Origin: Cotesia glomerata
Lineage: Eukaryota; Arthropoda; Insecta; Hymenoptera; Braconidae
DNA: 64,000 bases
NCBI RefSeq assembly: GCF_020080835.1
Contig: NC_058160.1
Span: 27,825,152-27,889,151, forward strand
Direction: 5' to 3'
The position numbers and the translations under genes were made by a program. Below, piece after piece: positions 25,208 to 37,254 of this stretch; the stretch's first letter is position 1, and each line of letters starts with the position of its first letter. The notes beneath the pieces were generated by a model that saw only the letters and a program-made list of their open reading frames with translations, did no database searches and was not told the origin of the DNA.

Positions 25208-26009
25208 TCTATATTATTAAGAGAATAAGAAAAATTTTGTGGCCAGTGCATTTATATGATAAAATGGGTTTTTATGGTTAAATTTGGTATCATTAGAAAG
25301 GTATTGCCCTGGAGTTGTGCCTTTTCAAGGTTTCGTATCATTCTTACCAATAGTCAATTTATTTTGATAAGTATTTAGGCTGCATTCAAAAATACTCTAT
25401 CTCTCGATACATATTTAAGAAATGATCTTGTATCTCGTGAACCATTGACATTTTTAAAGATATAAGCTCATCCCGGTGTTACACTCATCAAGACCTTTCA
25501 TTTGAGTACCCACATCAATTTTTCATATATTTTATATATTTATATATTTCACAAATACCATATATATAAAATATATAAGAAATGCCATGTGGGTACTTAA
25601 ATGAAAGGTCTCAATGAGTGTAACATCGGGATGAGTTTATATTTTAAAAAATGTCAATAATTAAGAAATGACCTTGTATCTTGTAAACTATTGACATGTT
25701 TAAAGATATAAGCTCATCCTGATGTTACACTCATCAAGACCTTTTATTTAAGTACCCACATCAATTTTTATTATATATATTATATATATATATATATGTA
25801 TATATGAAAAATATATCAAAAATGCATGTGGGTACTTAAATGAAAGTTCTTGATGAGTGTAACATCAAGATGAGCTTATATTTTAAAAAACTTCAATCGT
25901 TAGAAAAGTACAGTGCAATTTAACTAAAATCATTATTTAATGAAGCAAAATTTTATTTATTTATAGTTCACAAGTCACGGCAGGCACATAGTGACTGCAA
26001 GGTTGCTAG
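25208..26009 (+). mobile_element. Non-autonomous Helitron, full length (copy B)
   Basis: Starts TCTATATTATTAAGAGAATA after host A25207 and ends GCAAGGTTGCTAG before host T26010. A 6-bp stem, AGTCAC (25973-25978) with GTGACT (25991-25996), has a 12-nt loop and lies 9 nt before CTAG. These are canonical Helitron termini. The 802 bp hold two palindromic internal units starting at 25444 and 25690 (246 bp apart) against four in copy A, so unit number varies between copies. No open frame; non-autonomous. The subterminal region TTTTGTGG...ATAAAATGGGTTTTTATGG also matches copy A in inverse orientation. Confidence 0.92.
25444..25900. repeat. Two palindromic ~246-bp units inside Helitron B
   Basis: Each unit has AAGATATAAGCTCATCC...AGTACCCACAT on the left and ATGTGGGTACT...GATGAG(C/T)TTATAT on the right around a TATATA centre. 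They are homologous to the array at 651-1600. Confidence 0.85.
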
Positions 26010-29000
26010 TTATTATTGTTATGTTTTTTTTTTATAGTGAAAATTTATAAATTGAATTTCTAGAAGAGATTTATCAAGAAAATTATGAAAGCTTGTAAAT
26101 GATCTTTTGTCGGCAATTAACTATGACGTTTGAGGACTTGATTAAAAATCCGTGTTAAATATTCGATGACACTGAAGAATTTAGCACAGTGTTAATGTTA
26201 AGAGTTGGGATAAAGAAGTGAAGGCCCGGGAAAGAAGTGATAGTTTAGAAATACGTTAATCTAATTAATGTTTACGACGGTAATTAGCAAACTCTCAGAG
26301 CAACGTAGAGATTTCATTATCTTCACGAGTAGCCGAGTACACGAGTATCCCATTTCGCGGCAGTTTGGACATTGCTGGCGATACTTTTCACCCAATACTA
26401 CTACTACTACTACTACTACAATATATATACTATAGGGTATTATTACCCATACTACATGTGTATATACTCTGCGTTGTCTCTTTTGAGAAACCATTATCTC
26501 TAAGCCTATAAAGTTAAATCTTTAAAATGTCACACGTATATTTATTATGGATAAATATCTTTATATTGTTAAAAAAATTTTTATATTATCTTTAAACATA
26601 TATCATAAGTCTTGAACATAAGCAAGTTAATTAGTGAAAAATTCCAGTGTCTCATTATCACGATAAATAAATAACAACCTGTACCTTTATACTTTAGTAT
26701 TTAATTGCAAAATTTTTATTTAATTATTTAAAAAAAATGCCCATAAATTGACAAAAATCACCGCGGGTGTTCCTCTGCATTTCACTTATTCTAAAGAGTC
26801 TTTATATTATATTCTCCTGATCGTACGTTTTAATTCCGGGCTTGTTAATGATTCTTATGTGAAGAAAAAATTAAATTTGCCGATATTTGAATCGTTACTC
26901 AATTTTTTATTGGATCGAAATCGTAATCGGGAGCTTAAAAAATAAAGATGGAAGAAAAATGTAAATTGCGCAAAGGCAATTCACAGAATGAAATAATTTA
27001 CAGACTTGATATGACAAACTTAAGCGATGATTCGTACAACCGGGGTATAAATATTAAATTTTCACTTCGAGACAGTTGGCATTAAAAATAGCTTTGGGAG
27101 TATGAATGTAAGGTGACCCATGGGAGCATAAAGTACACTTAAACTTATGTACCGTTCTACATACAAGTTTTTTTTAACGAGCCAAAATCGAAGACGCCAA
27201 GTCGTAAAAAACTTTTTGATACTCCGAAGCCACACCTCCGTGGTTAAATTCCTTGTACCAGTAATTTTTAAAATTCATCGGTTTGATCATGCATAAAATA
27301 ATAATTATTATCATACACTTTTGGTGTCCAGTGATAATTGAAAAAATAAATAATGAAAATTAATATATTAATACATAAGTAAAAGCTGCAGTCCAAATAT
27401 GGATGTCTTTATTTTTTTTTTTTGAATAATAATAATACTAATAATAATAATGATAATAATAATAAAACTGTAAGAATAATTAATGAAATGAAAAATAAAT
27501 AAATAAATAAATAAAAAGTGGACAGTGATGGCGGTGAATTTTCTCACGGTTGCGAAGACCAATACAAGGAGGAAGAACATGAGAGTAAAAGACGATTTCA
27601 CGAGATGGATCGGCAAACGCCACCTCGGCTAGAAGAGTTACCCGAGTCGAAGAACCTGAGGACTCTGAAGTTAAGGATGGATTGACTGATTTGTGTGACT
27701 GAAGAGCGAAGCTCTGGTCGTAGTCGTCGCTTCACTCGTACTTAAATGGGAATAAGAATAAACGTCTGATGTCTGATGCTTGCCGATTGGTATAAGTGTC
27801 TATGAAATAAAAGAGAACTGCGGGAAAAACTGATTCCGAGGGATCCAGAATAACTTAAGTGAGTTGAGTTGAAGCTGGCGACAAAGGACTAATTTATAAA
27901 TTTATCTTTAGTAGAGTATTTATTGCTCCAGACAAATTGCTGCAGAAACTTACTTCGGATGATCGAATGTAGCAAAGTAGGATAGGACTCAGCAAGAAAA
28001 CGGCTGAATTCGAAAGAAAGTTTTCTGAGGCTGTACTGGGGATAAAAGATAAGTAAACCACAATTGATGACTCGGCTGTTGTTTGCTCGATTGTCTACTC
28101 TGCTCCACTCGATTTAATACTGAGCTGTACAACAAAACTAAAACTATACTCGGAAACTCAACAACTGAGAACTTTAACTTAACTAGACAAGTTTGTTTTT
28201 AACACAAATGGAAAAACGCTGTTTGCACTCCAACTCTGTGGAAATCAATTACTATACATGACGTGTAATGACGCTGAAAATCTCTCATACTCTTCTGCAG
28301 AAAGTTTCTTGTGAATTTTGATATCTTTCTCAGAATTTTGAATTAAAATTTATTAATTAAACTTATAAAAATCATTTCGTTAAAATCCTAACAAATAATT
28401 TTTTTGTTGAAAAATTTTATTGTAAAATTTTGTTATTATTATTTTAATAAATGATTTTAAATTTTAGTAAAAAGAATTTTGACTACTAATTTATTAATAT
28501 TAAAAATTTAAACATTTTTAATATTTGACCAACAATTTCCCTTAATTTAAATTACCAACCCTTAAAGATCTTGAATTAATTGGAATGACAACAAAAGTAA
28601 CTAAGAAAAAGTAAAAAATAAATTAACTAGAGTAACGTACACAAACCGTATCTTCTCTAATTACATTGTTCAAATCGGCAGTGGATTACTATACCGTTGT
28701 TGTTGTTGAGAAGAGATTTCCCATTCCCATGTAACGTTATGGGAAGAATCGTCGTAGCCTTAGTCACGGATTTGTTAATAAAAGTAGATAAAAATAAAAT
28801 AAAATAACCGAGAACTTTGCTAGTGCGAGATAAAATCGATAATATAAACCAATCCACTACAAAGTACTGTAAAAATAATAAACAATAATAAATATAAGCA
28901 AACAAATAGATGGCGGATTACGTGGCTGCGTGGTGAGTGATAGTTATTTCGTAAAATAGATTTTTATTGGAGTTGTTGGCTGTTCGAACAGGGACGGATT

Positions 29001-30272
29001 GATTACAGCGCTATTGTGTATGCATGTATACAAATAATATAGAATATATCTGTAACTGCAGTTCACCAGAAATAGACAACAGAAGAGTGAAATCGACTGA
29101 CGAATGGAACTTTTTATTAACTTTTTAACTGAACATTAAATTCAATAAGCATAAAAGAGTAGTATCGGTTTGCTTGGTGAGTTACGATCGATTTCGAAAA
29201 ATTATTATCCGTTTGAAATCTAACGTAGTCATTTGATTTATCTTTTTCTTTACTTTAAATTAATAAAAAAATAATAATAATTGTTTTTATCTTTTCTAAC
29301 TTTTGAAGTATTAAATTGTTAGGAAATAATTATTTAAATTTTATTTATTGAATAATTAAATGACTAATTTAATTTTTGTAAAATTTTGTAGAGTGACTTT
29401 CTCATAAATAATGACATGTAATGTTTCCATTGTATTTTTAGAGCTTGCTGGAGTCTAAATAAGTATATACAAAATATCGTGATTTTTAATTTTAACCATT
29501 TAATTTTTTTCACTGCAAAAATTTTAAATATTCGTGATCTAAATTGCATTATATATAAAAATGATAATTATAATACAAAGATAAATAAATAAATAAAAAA
29601 GAAAAAAATCAATGAAACGGTCGTTAAACAATTAACTACGTCCGTGCCAAATTTTTCCACGGATATAATTTACGGCAGTTACATAAATAAATTACGGTGC
29701 TACTGTTCTCAACCCTTGCTGAGGCTTCGGTCTTTATATAAACGGTAATACTATAGTATATATGTATGTGTGTGTAAGGAAAATAACCCGGTGATAGCTG
29801 AAATTACAGGTTATTTTTTCCTTGCTGATAATTTGTGCGATTATTATTGATTTTTAGCGGAAAAGCTTCTGTCTACCGCTGAAAATACAGGAATGGATTA
29901 AATGTGAAGACGAGGACTGATGGGGAATAAAGCATGTAGGTAGACATGGTATAGAAGTACTGACAGTAATAGTTGCTGCTAGACGGTTGTTACAGCCATA
30001 TGGTGGCTCTAAGACTTCACGAGACAGCAGACGAGGGTGCACTGCTTTTATATATGTGTATGGATTTTTTATCCTATAGGACGATTAATCTGCTGGCTTA
30101 TTTTCAGCTCAGTCATTCGCTTTGATTGTGTTTTGCATTCATCTGAATTGTCGATTTGAATTTTATTTTAAATGTTCAAGCTGTGAAAAAAAATCATGTT
30201 TTTATTTTTTTTTGTAAGAAAAATTATAAACTTCATTGAAAATTTTATCCTATTTTTTTTTCCCCGTTTCAA
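26010..30272. other. 4.3 kb without a supported gene
   Basis: Contains (CTA)n at about 26398-26420, interrupted (AAT)n at about 27426-27466 and (AAAT)n near 27494-27514. GC-balanced blocks lie at 26140-26500, 27500-28300, 28640-28990 and 29600-30140. ATGGCGGATTACG at 28910 runs seven codons to a GTGAGT donor at 28933, a start-exon-like arrangement too short to call. On the minus strand, a hydrophobic frame begins ATGTTCTTCCTCC near 27580 and meets GTGAGA after 11 codons; this is equally weak. Confidence 0.4.
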
Positions 30273-30392
30273 AAACTTTATTATACGGGAAAAAAGCATA
30301 AAGCAAACCCTTTCGGCCTCGTAAATATAATTTAAATATAAATATGTAAACGTGTCGATCAACGTGAAATGTTTTGCGTGAAAAGCCCGAGA
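30273..30392. repeat. 120-bp direct repeat, copy 1
   Basis: Begins AAACTTTATTATACGGG and ends GTGAAAAGCCCGAGA. It matches 31074-31193 at every base except one (CAACGTGAAA here, CAACATGAAA there), at an offset of 801 bp. The flanks are unrelated. No terminal repeats or target duplication were seen, which points to a recent local duplication rather than transposition. Confidence 0.9.
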
Positions 30393-31073
30393 CGGAGTTA
30401 TAAATTTTGATTGACACGATACGATAACGCCAGGTGGAGATTAAATCGCTGATGGCACACTTGATATTTTTAATACTTCCTTTACTTAGCCAAAAATTTC
30501 GGTTATCGTGGACGTCGTAAGGATGATTAAAGGCTTTTCTCTATTATAAATATTTTTTTATGTTTTGTTTGCGAGTACGTTGTACCCGAGAGATCTTAAT
30601 TGACCTCACACGATGTCGACACTGCCCTGCAGGGACACCAAATGTTTTTATTCGGTACTTCGTCTCGGAAGTTAATAAAGTACTATACTGAATATCAAAA
30701 TAAAAAATATTTCAGACGAGTTTATGCTTTACTTCGGCTGTACTTTAATAAATTTCATCAAAAGCCAATAATTGCTCGTATCGGTTACCCATTAACTTTA
30801 GGACCTCACGTGAGCAGATAAATTGCTTGTACGAAAATTTGCGTTACCAATTTCCGTGAATTAAAATGTAATAATATTTAAAAAAAATAAAAAGGACAAG
30901 TATGTACATTATACACCTCACTAAAATTAAAGGCCCGAATATTACCTTAAATTCCGTGATTTTTTACAGGCTGTTTACTTTCTTGTTTTTTGTTAGTTTT
31001 TGATTAAAAATTTTTTTTTTATTTTTTATTTGACTTAAACTTCCATATAAAAAATTTTATATAAAATGTTCAT
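30393..31073. other. Spacer between the 120-bp direct repeats
   Basis: GC-balanced then AT-rich. The open frame at 30600-30821 begins at a non-ATG codon and has no recognisable domain. Confidence 0.4.
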
Positions 31074-31193
31074 AAACTTTATTATACGGGAAAAAAGCAT
31101 AAAGCAAACCCTTTCGGCCTCGTAAATATAATTTAAATATAAATATGTAAACGTGTCGATCAACATGAAATGTTTTGCGTGAAAAGCCCGAGA
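31074..31193. repeat. 120-bp direct repeat, copy 2
   Basis: Differs from 30273-30392 at one base. The junctions are abrupt at both ends: upstream sequence is AT-rich (ATAAAATGTTCAT) and downstream is GTTGATAAGTTTTTTTGG. Which copy is ancestral cannot be told from the window. Confidence 0.9.
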
Positions 31194-32280
31194 GTTGATA
31201 AGTTTTTTTGGTTTTTAAATTAAAAAAAAAATTTGGAAAATCCAAAAGTGCACAACTCATAACGCTTATTGAATTTTTAATGTATTATTTTGTAAAGTAA
31301 TGAATTTTTTTCCCTAAATATATTTTTTAAAATTGAAAAATTAATTGTTATTGAATTATCTGTACAATTTTAATCAAACAAGAGTATGATAATAAAAATA
31401 GTTGCAGAAAAAAGGCAAAAAAAAATATTTTCCGATCATAGAGCACTCTCTAATGCTTCGCATTATTAGTCGTGCAAAAAATATTAAATTGTTAATTTTC
31501 CAGTTGAAAGATAAGTTTAAATTGATTTAAGTATTTTAATAATTTATTAGACAACTGCATAAAAAATAGCGCTCGCAAAGATGAGTAGAAAATGTTGAGG
31601 TGGCCTTAGGCGCGATGGATGCTTGTAATAGGCAAATTTAACTGTGTATGTAATAATAGAGTGAATATTCTCATCTCACCTGGTATAAAATCTAATCGGC
31701 ATACTTGTGTACTGTATAGCGTACATTTTCTATCTGTGCTGTGTTAGGCGAAGAAGTCTGAATGTAATATAAGCAGCCCGTGCGCGGCGTGCAGAACGGG
31801 TAAGGGGACCTAGTTACACGGTGCTTGGTGACTAATGAACCTTTACAGTCACCTTATGTCCGACTCGCGGGAGCACCGGAGTAAGTTTATTGCCGATGCT
31901 AATTCGCTAGCCGAGGCAATTAGTGCCCGATGCTCTTTACTCCTATTGTGAGAGCATACCTATTATCTATACTAACTGATATCTATTTATTCTGCGATGC
32001 ACAATCTGTCCAGTTAAGAATATATTTAATATGAAACAAAGTTATTACACAAAATTTATTGAAAAATTAAAATAAGATAAAATAAAGTAATTTTGATATG
32101 TATTTTAATATTTTTATTTAATAGCAAAAATTTTTTGGCCGTTTCAATTTTACGGTCCAAAATACTTTCATTAAATCTTAAACAATGATATTTAGAATTT
32201 TTTTCTGAACAATCATATATTCTTTTCCTAAAAATGATAATTTTTTTCTTTAGTCATAATTATAATTTCGCTGAAAAAAT
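31194..32280. other. Gene-free stretch
   Basis: AT-rich, with a GC-balanced block at 31580-31990. No coding frame is supported. Confidence 0.4.
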
Positions 32281-32480
32281 AAATTTGAAAATTTTGGATT
32301 TGTTCAACTTTATTTTTTAATAACTTTTGAAAGACTGAATTTATTAAAAAATTATAAGAAATCTTTATCTTAGATTTTTGAATTATCTACAAAAAAATAC
32401 ATATGACACTTTTTGATTTATTATTTGTAAGATAAGATAAAAAATTTCAAAGTTTAAAAATTTTTTCTCATGTTATGTAT
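32281..32480 (+). repeat. Dispersed repeat R, copy 1 (uninterrupted)
   Basis: The text TAACTTTTGAAAGACTGAAT, TTATTAAAAAATTAT, TCTACAAAAAAATACATATG and AATTTCAAAGTTTAAAAA matches 33740-33945 and, more weakly, 36830-36982. After TTTTTTCTCATGTT it continues without interruption, giving the empty-site reference for the element inserted in copy 2. Confidence 0.65.
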
Positions 32481-33739
32481 CCTCACAAAATTATTTCGAA
32501 TTTTTTTTTTAAACAATCAAATTATTTTTTCTTAACATTCATAAAAAATAGACTAATTTAAAAATGTTAACTTTTCAAGATTTCAAAAAATTTTTTTAAG
32601 AGTAAATTTAATTTTATTTCTTTAAATTTTATGAAAATTGATAAAAAAAAAAAATTATAAATCCGGAACCGAGCTCGCCCAATTTTGGTAACAAAAAGAA
32701 TTATTAAGTATTAAATTTCTAAAGTGTCACAACGAACCTCATTGTCATTGATTATAAATTACGAAACATTGATCTAAATAAGTGAGAATTATTATGAATT
32801 TATGATGTCCCAGTAACCTTACAAGCTACCGTAGGGATTATTAAAGTCGATGCCGAACATTAAGCAGCTCGAAAGTGCATAAAGCTTCGTTAGTCTTGTC
32901 GGTGTGACATTTTTCATCGACAATATTTAAATATCCATATAATACAGAGCCGCTTTCACTCTGTTCGAAAAATGTTAAAGGCAAGAAGAATAAAATAAAA
33001 TGAAATTAATCGAAGATAATTTATCTGATGGCGACTGAGCTGAGCGTATAATACACATTAAATAAAATAAAACGTAACAAGTATGATTGTAGGATACAAA
33101 TAAAAGCGAGGAAATGAATCTGCAATCAAGAATATGCAAACGCACAATTATTGTCAAGTGTCGGGTTGTTTACGACATCTGTGCTCCGGTTGCTCGGCAA
33201 CAATCAACCGCGTCCTTGCCTCTGCTCGGAGATATAGACGGCACAGTTATCCCACCGAGTAATGGGTTTAAGCTGAGCTAATATGTCGTTTCTGTTGATT
33301 CTCCTCATCGTTCGTCTTGTTCGTTACGAATACTAAATTACGAGCACTCCCAGTTAGACTTCTCGTCTCTGATTCTAGATTCTCTACTTCACCAATAGAC
33401 AGTAGATTCGTCAGAGCTAGAGTTAGAGTTAGAGTCATCAGTCGTTTACCTCGTCAATCCATTTCGACTACTCACTAAATTACCTCTACTCACTCAGTCA
33501 TGCTATTTATTGTTCTAAGGCTTGTTTATGTACTCATTTTAATCTGATCTATTGGATGTCTACAAGCTATGGCTGTGATTTATATTTATTTATAGCTTTT
33601 TTCAGGATATATTTTTATCTTTGTATAAAATATATGTTTTTATAAAAATCAAATTTATGTTGAAATTAATAGAAACTATAAAAAAAAGATTTTCAATAAA
33701 AAAAAAATTCCAAAAAATATGAATGCAATTTTTAAAAAA
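32481..33739. other. Gene-free stretch
   Basis: AT-rich, then GC-balanced (32800-33600). A short (AGAGTT)n-like tandem (GAGCTAGAGTTAGAGTTAGA) lies at about 33413-33436. Confidence 0.4.
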
Positions 33740-33945
33740 TTTCGGCAAAAATTAACGAAAAATTAAAAATTTTAAATTTGTTAAATTTTAATCTTTAGTA
33801 ACTTTCAAAAGACTGAATTTATTAAAAAATCATGAGACCTTATCTCTTAGATTTTTTAATTTTCTACAAAAAATATAAATGACACTTTCAGGTTCTTTGC
33901 AAGACAAGATATAAAATTTCAAAGCTAAAAAAAATTTTTTTCCCA
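33740..33945 (+). repeat. Dispersed repeat R, copy 2 (interrupted by a TIR element)
   Basis: Matches 32281-32480 (AACTTTCAAAAGACTGAATT, TCTACAAAAAATATAAATGA, AATTTCAAAGCTAAAAA). It is broken after CCCA by the element at 33946-34169 and resumes as CATGTT. Confidence 0.62.
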
Positions 33946-34169
33946 CACTGAAAAAAAAAATTAGCTTGATTTGAGAGAAAAATTCTTGAACCAAGAAAAT
34001 AATTTTGAAGAGTTCCATTGTTTTAAATCAAGACGAAAAATTCTTGAATCAAGTCAAATTTTCTTAAATCAAGAAAAATTTATTAGTTTAAAAATTTTTC
34101 TACTCGAATCAAGAAGATTAAGTTCGTCGAAATTGTTTACTTGATTCAAGTAAATTTTTTTTTTCTGTG
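33946..34169. mobile_element. Short TIR element, CACTG...CTGTG, CA duplication
   Basis: Begins CACTGAAAAAAAAAATTAGC and ends GTAAATTTTTTTTTTCTGTG. The host CA is duplicated (33944-33945, 34170-34171). The paralogous uninterrupted repeat at about 32467-32475 reads CTCATGTT, so removing the element plus one CA restores CCCATGTT. This supports a true 2-bp target duplication that is not TA. The interior has AGAAAAATTCTTGAACCAAG and the other family words; 224 bp, no open frame. Confidence 0.85.
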
Positions 34170-34171
34170 CA

Positions 34172-36829
34172 TGTTCTTTCGATAAAAAATTTTTATTTTT
34201 GACTTCTAATATCAATATAAAGGTTCAAATTTCAATAGAATCTTTTTTATTGACATTGCCCGACAAAATTTAACAATCATTTAAAAAAAATATTATAATT
34301 ATAATTTTTCATATCTAAAACTCTATAAAGTAACGGAAATATGCGTGAAATGCATGTATACATTCAAATACATCCATTATTTACTTAATCAGGGTTAAAA
34401 TTTCTCAACTGAATAAACCCTTTAGCGACTTTATACTGATTGATGATGATTACCCGTTGATTTCCGATAAAATAAGGTATGAAGCTTATAATACACTCGT
34501 ATCTGCTGGTAAACGTCTCCCGAGGTACGATACAGGCCGCGATATTGGTCCTTAAATATCTATCGTGTAAATGCGCAACACAATGTGCAATTACCCAAAC
34601 CCGGATTCTGGAAGCTGAAGAAGCAATGCAAAGCCTAAAAGCCAGAGCTGTAGAGCTGTCTACAGCCAATATCTACTTCTAACTGTGTAAAAACCGGCAT
34701 TTAAACTCCAACTACCAATACAAATGGAAATATAAATTTAAATCCTGTACTGTGTCGGAGGTTTACAAGCCGATCGGTGATTAGACCGGTGACTTGTATA
34801 GTAGTGCCCGATCGACATTAAATATTTAATACACGGATAGAACAACTCCTTACTCTACCTCAACAGTGTACAGGTATAAGGGCAGAGTATAAGTAGTCAG
34901 AACACAAGTTAAAGCCCATTTTATGTTATTCTATTGGGTTTATCAGACGAAGCTTCGGCAACTTAAGCACCGACACAACGTTTTATGTCTTATATACGCA
35001 CTTTTACCGGCAACATTTAATTCTTTCTCTCTTATTCTCACATTAGCAACCTCCGCTTTGAATTCACCTGTCGCCGATCAATGCGCTTCCGATCTTCGCA
35101 CTCTCCCGTCCTATCTCAGTCTTCGTGTCGAAGACTACCAGCTTGTTAAAGTGAATTACTGGATCGTTTTTTTAATTTTAATTTTATTTTTTGTTTTTAT
35201 AAAAAAATATTAATCTCGTTTTGAGAAACTTAGTCAAAAGATTGAATCAAAAATCTTCAGTTTAAATTTTTTAAAATCAATCTCAAAAATTTTGTTTAAC
35301 TTCTTAAATTATATAAAAAAAATTTTACAATTTCTAATTATTATAGCAATTCTCTTTAAAAAAAATTACTTGGGAAGAAAACAGTCGCGCCATTTATTTT
35401 TACATTCAATGTATAGTGTATAAATAAAATAAAATGGAGAGCGGTGCATTTTGTATTGAGTAGTCGTCCAGCCTTTCTACTAGTTGCTTGATGTTAAAGC
35501 GACACTAAACGACTCACGGTTCTATTTATCAACTAACTGTCACATTAGAAAGGTTTTTTTTTCTCGGCGTATTTATTTACTTAACTTTAGATGATGAATG
35601 ATGAGAATTATTTTTCAACTAAAATATCTTTAAAAGTTACCACAATTTTTTTTTTCGCATTTGGTAACAATATTGCCCCCATCCAGATAATTTTACTAGC
35701 AATAAAAATCCTGACGGCTAAATAATGCCTAACGATGATTGGATTCATCTTTGGATGTGCTTAAATAATCGTGAAATACGACAGAGTTTCACCCTTGCAC
35801 AATATAATACTCGTTGCGGCATGACAGCCTCTATAGAGCCATTCCCGGTAATAACTGACGCGATTATTTAAAGATTCTGTGTACAGCAGTATGGACGTAC
35901 TTTTCAGGCTTCCATGACCTTACATCACCACATTTATGCTCCGTCAAACGAGATTCTTATGCACCTGCTAAAGAATTCTCTCCCGAGGTCAAGGTGCTTA
36001 GCCCTAAGTTCCTTTGCCAGGATAATCAAGTTATTAGTGTAATAAATATAAATATATCTACATTATAATGCGCCTGGAGAAAAGTTAGTATTAAATTATT
36101 CCGCGGGTTAATCGGTTGACACTGAAAAATTCTTAATCCACCTGTAAATATATATACTAGGAACAATTTGCTCTATCCAATACAACAAATAGGTGGTCCT
36201 GGAATAATTTTATCGGAAACCCGGGAAACAATTCATCGATTCAGCGGATACTTTTTGCAATTATAAATTATAAATGATAATAGTAATAATTATTGTTTAG
36301 CAAAGCATTAGCCGGCCAAAGCATGATCGCAATCTGTTGTTTGAGAAAAAAAAAGTAGCTCAGTGTACTACGATCGGTAACCCGGCCCGGAGTAAATAAA
36401 TTAATAAATTGATCGGGCGTATCTACCTAAGACTCGCATGGAATGTGCCGCGTGCTCCGTAAAAAATCAGCTAAAAAAGCAAACCAACTCTTAATACACT
36501 GCATTCTTATGCTGGTCTCTCTTTCTTATTAATATTTGTTGTCTCTCGGTGGAACGGTACTTGGATGTTATATTATATTATATTATATTGGCGATGAGCT
36601 TCGTGCCAGGAGAAAGAGACTTCTGAGATTTGTCTGGTCATTGGACTCAAAATTAAACTAGTAATTAGCAGTTTGATAGAAGTTTAAATAATCGACTGAA
36701 AAATATTGCTCGTTTTGAATTTTATGGCTTCGTCTAGTACAAATTTATTTTTTAAAAAAAATATTGATATAAAAAATGTATTGATGCAAAATTTTAAAGT
36801 GTTCTTTCAATAAAAAAAAAGAGGAAATT
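34172..36829. other. Gene-free stretch, mostly GC-balanced
   Basis: Blocks at 34380-35170 and 35400-36640 are GC-balanced. Overlapping frames on both strands at 34385-34682 and a plus-strand frame at 34923-35213 show no domain. A (TTATA)n run lies at about 36568-36589. Confidence 0.4.
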
Positions 36830-36982
36830 TATTTTACATGAATGCTGCAACTTTGAATAACTTTTAAAGAAAGCAATTTATTAATGAAACATTTAATTTC
36901 CTTCAAAAATATGTATCATTCAATTTTTTTTTTTACGATTCATAAATTCGAAGTTTAAAATATAAAATAAGTTAAAAAAGAA
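36830..36982 (+). repeat. Dispersed repeat R, copy 3 (diverged, interrupted)
   Basis: GAATAACTTTTAAAGAAAGC, CAAAAATATGTATCATTCAA and AAATTCGAAGTTTAAAATAT parallel the text of copies 1 and 2. It is cut by the MITE at 36983. Confidence 0.45.
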
Positions 36983-37254
36983 CACTGACAGAAGGATTTG
37001 TTTATAGTTAAAAATATTTGTTAATATTTAATAAATCATTTATTAGAGACCACTTTTTAGTCCTTAACAAATATTTCTTAGTATTTAAAAAGATTTATTA
37101 ATATTTAATAAATGAATATCAGATTTATTAAATACAAACAAATCATTTTAAATACTAAGAAATATTTGATTAATACTAAAAAGTGGTCTCTCATAAATGA
37201 TTTGTTAAATATTAAAAAATATTTTTTAACTATAAACAAATCCTTCTATCAGTG
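36983..37254. mobile_element. Palindromic MITE, CACTGATAGAAGG family (copy 2)
   Basis: Starts CACTGACAGAAGGATTTGTT and ends AAACAAATCCTTCTATCAGTG trimmed by one base at each side of the match. The host duplication is AA, or up to AAGAA if all matching bases are counted (36978-36982, 37255-37259). At 272 bp it has the same length as copy 1 and is palindromic throughout. No open frame. Confidence 0.88.

Noticed and set aside
25006..25251. Minus-strand 81-codon frame with an asparagine run
   Set aside because: The asparagines come from the ATT microsatellite and its start lies inside the Helitron 5' end.
27416..27616. Minus-strand hydrophobic frame (MFFLLVLVFAT) meeting GTGAGA
   Set aside because: The coding part before the donor would be only about 11 codons and the rest runs through microsatellites.
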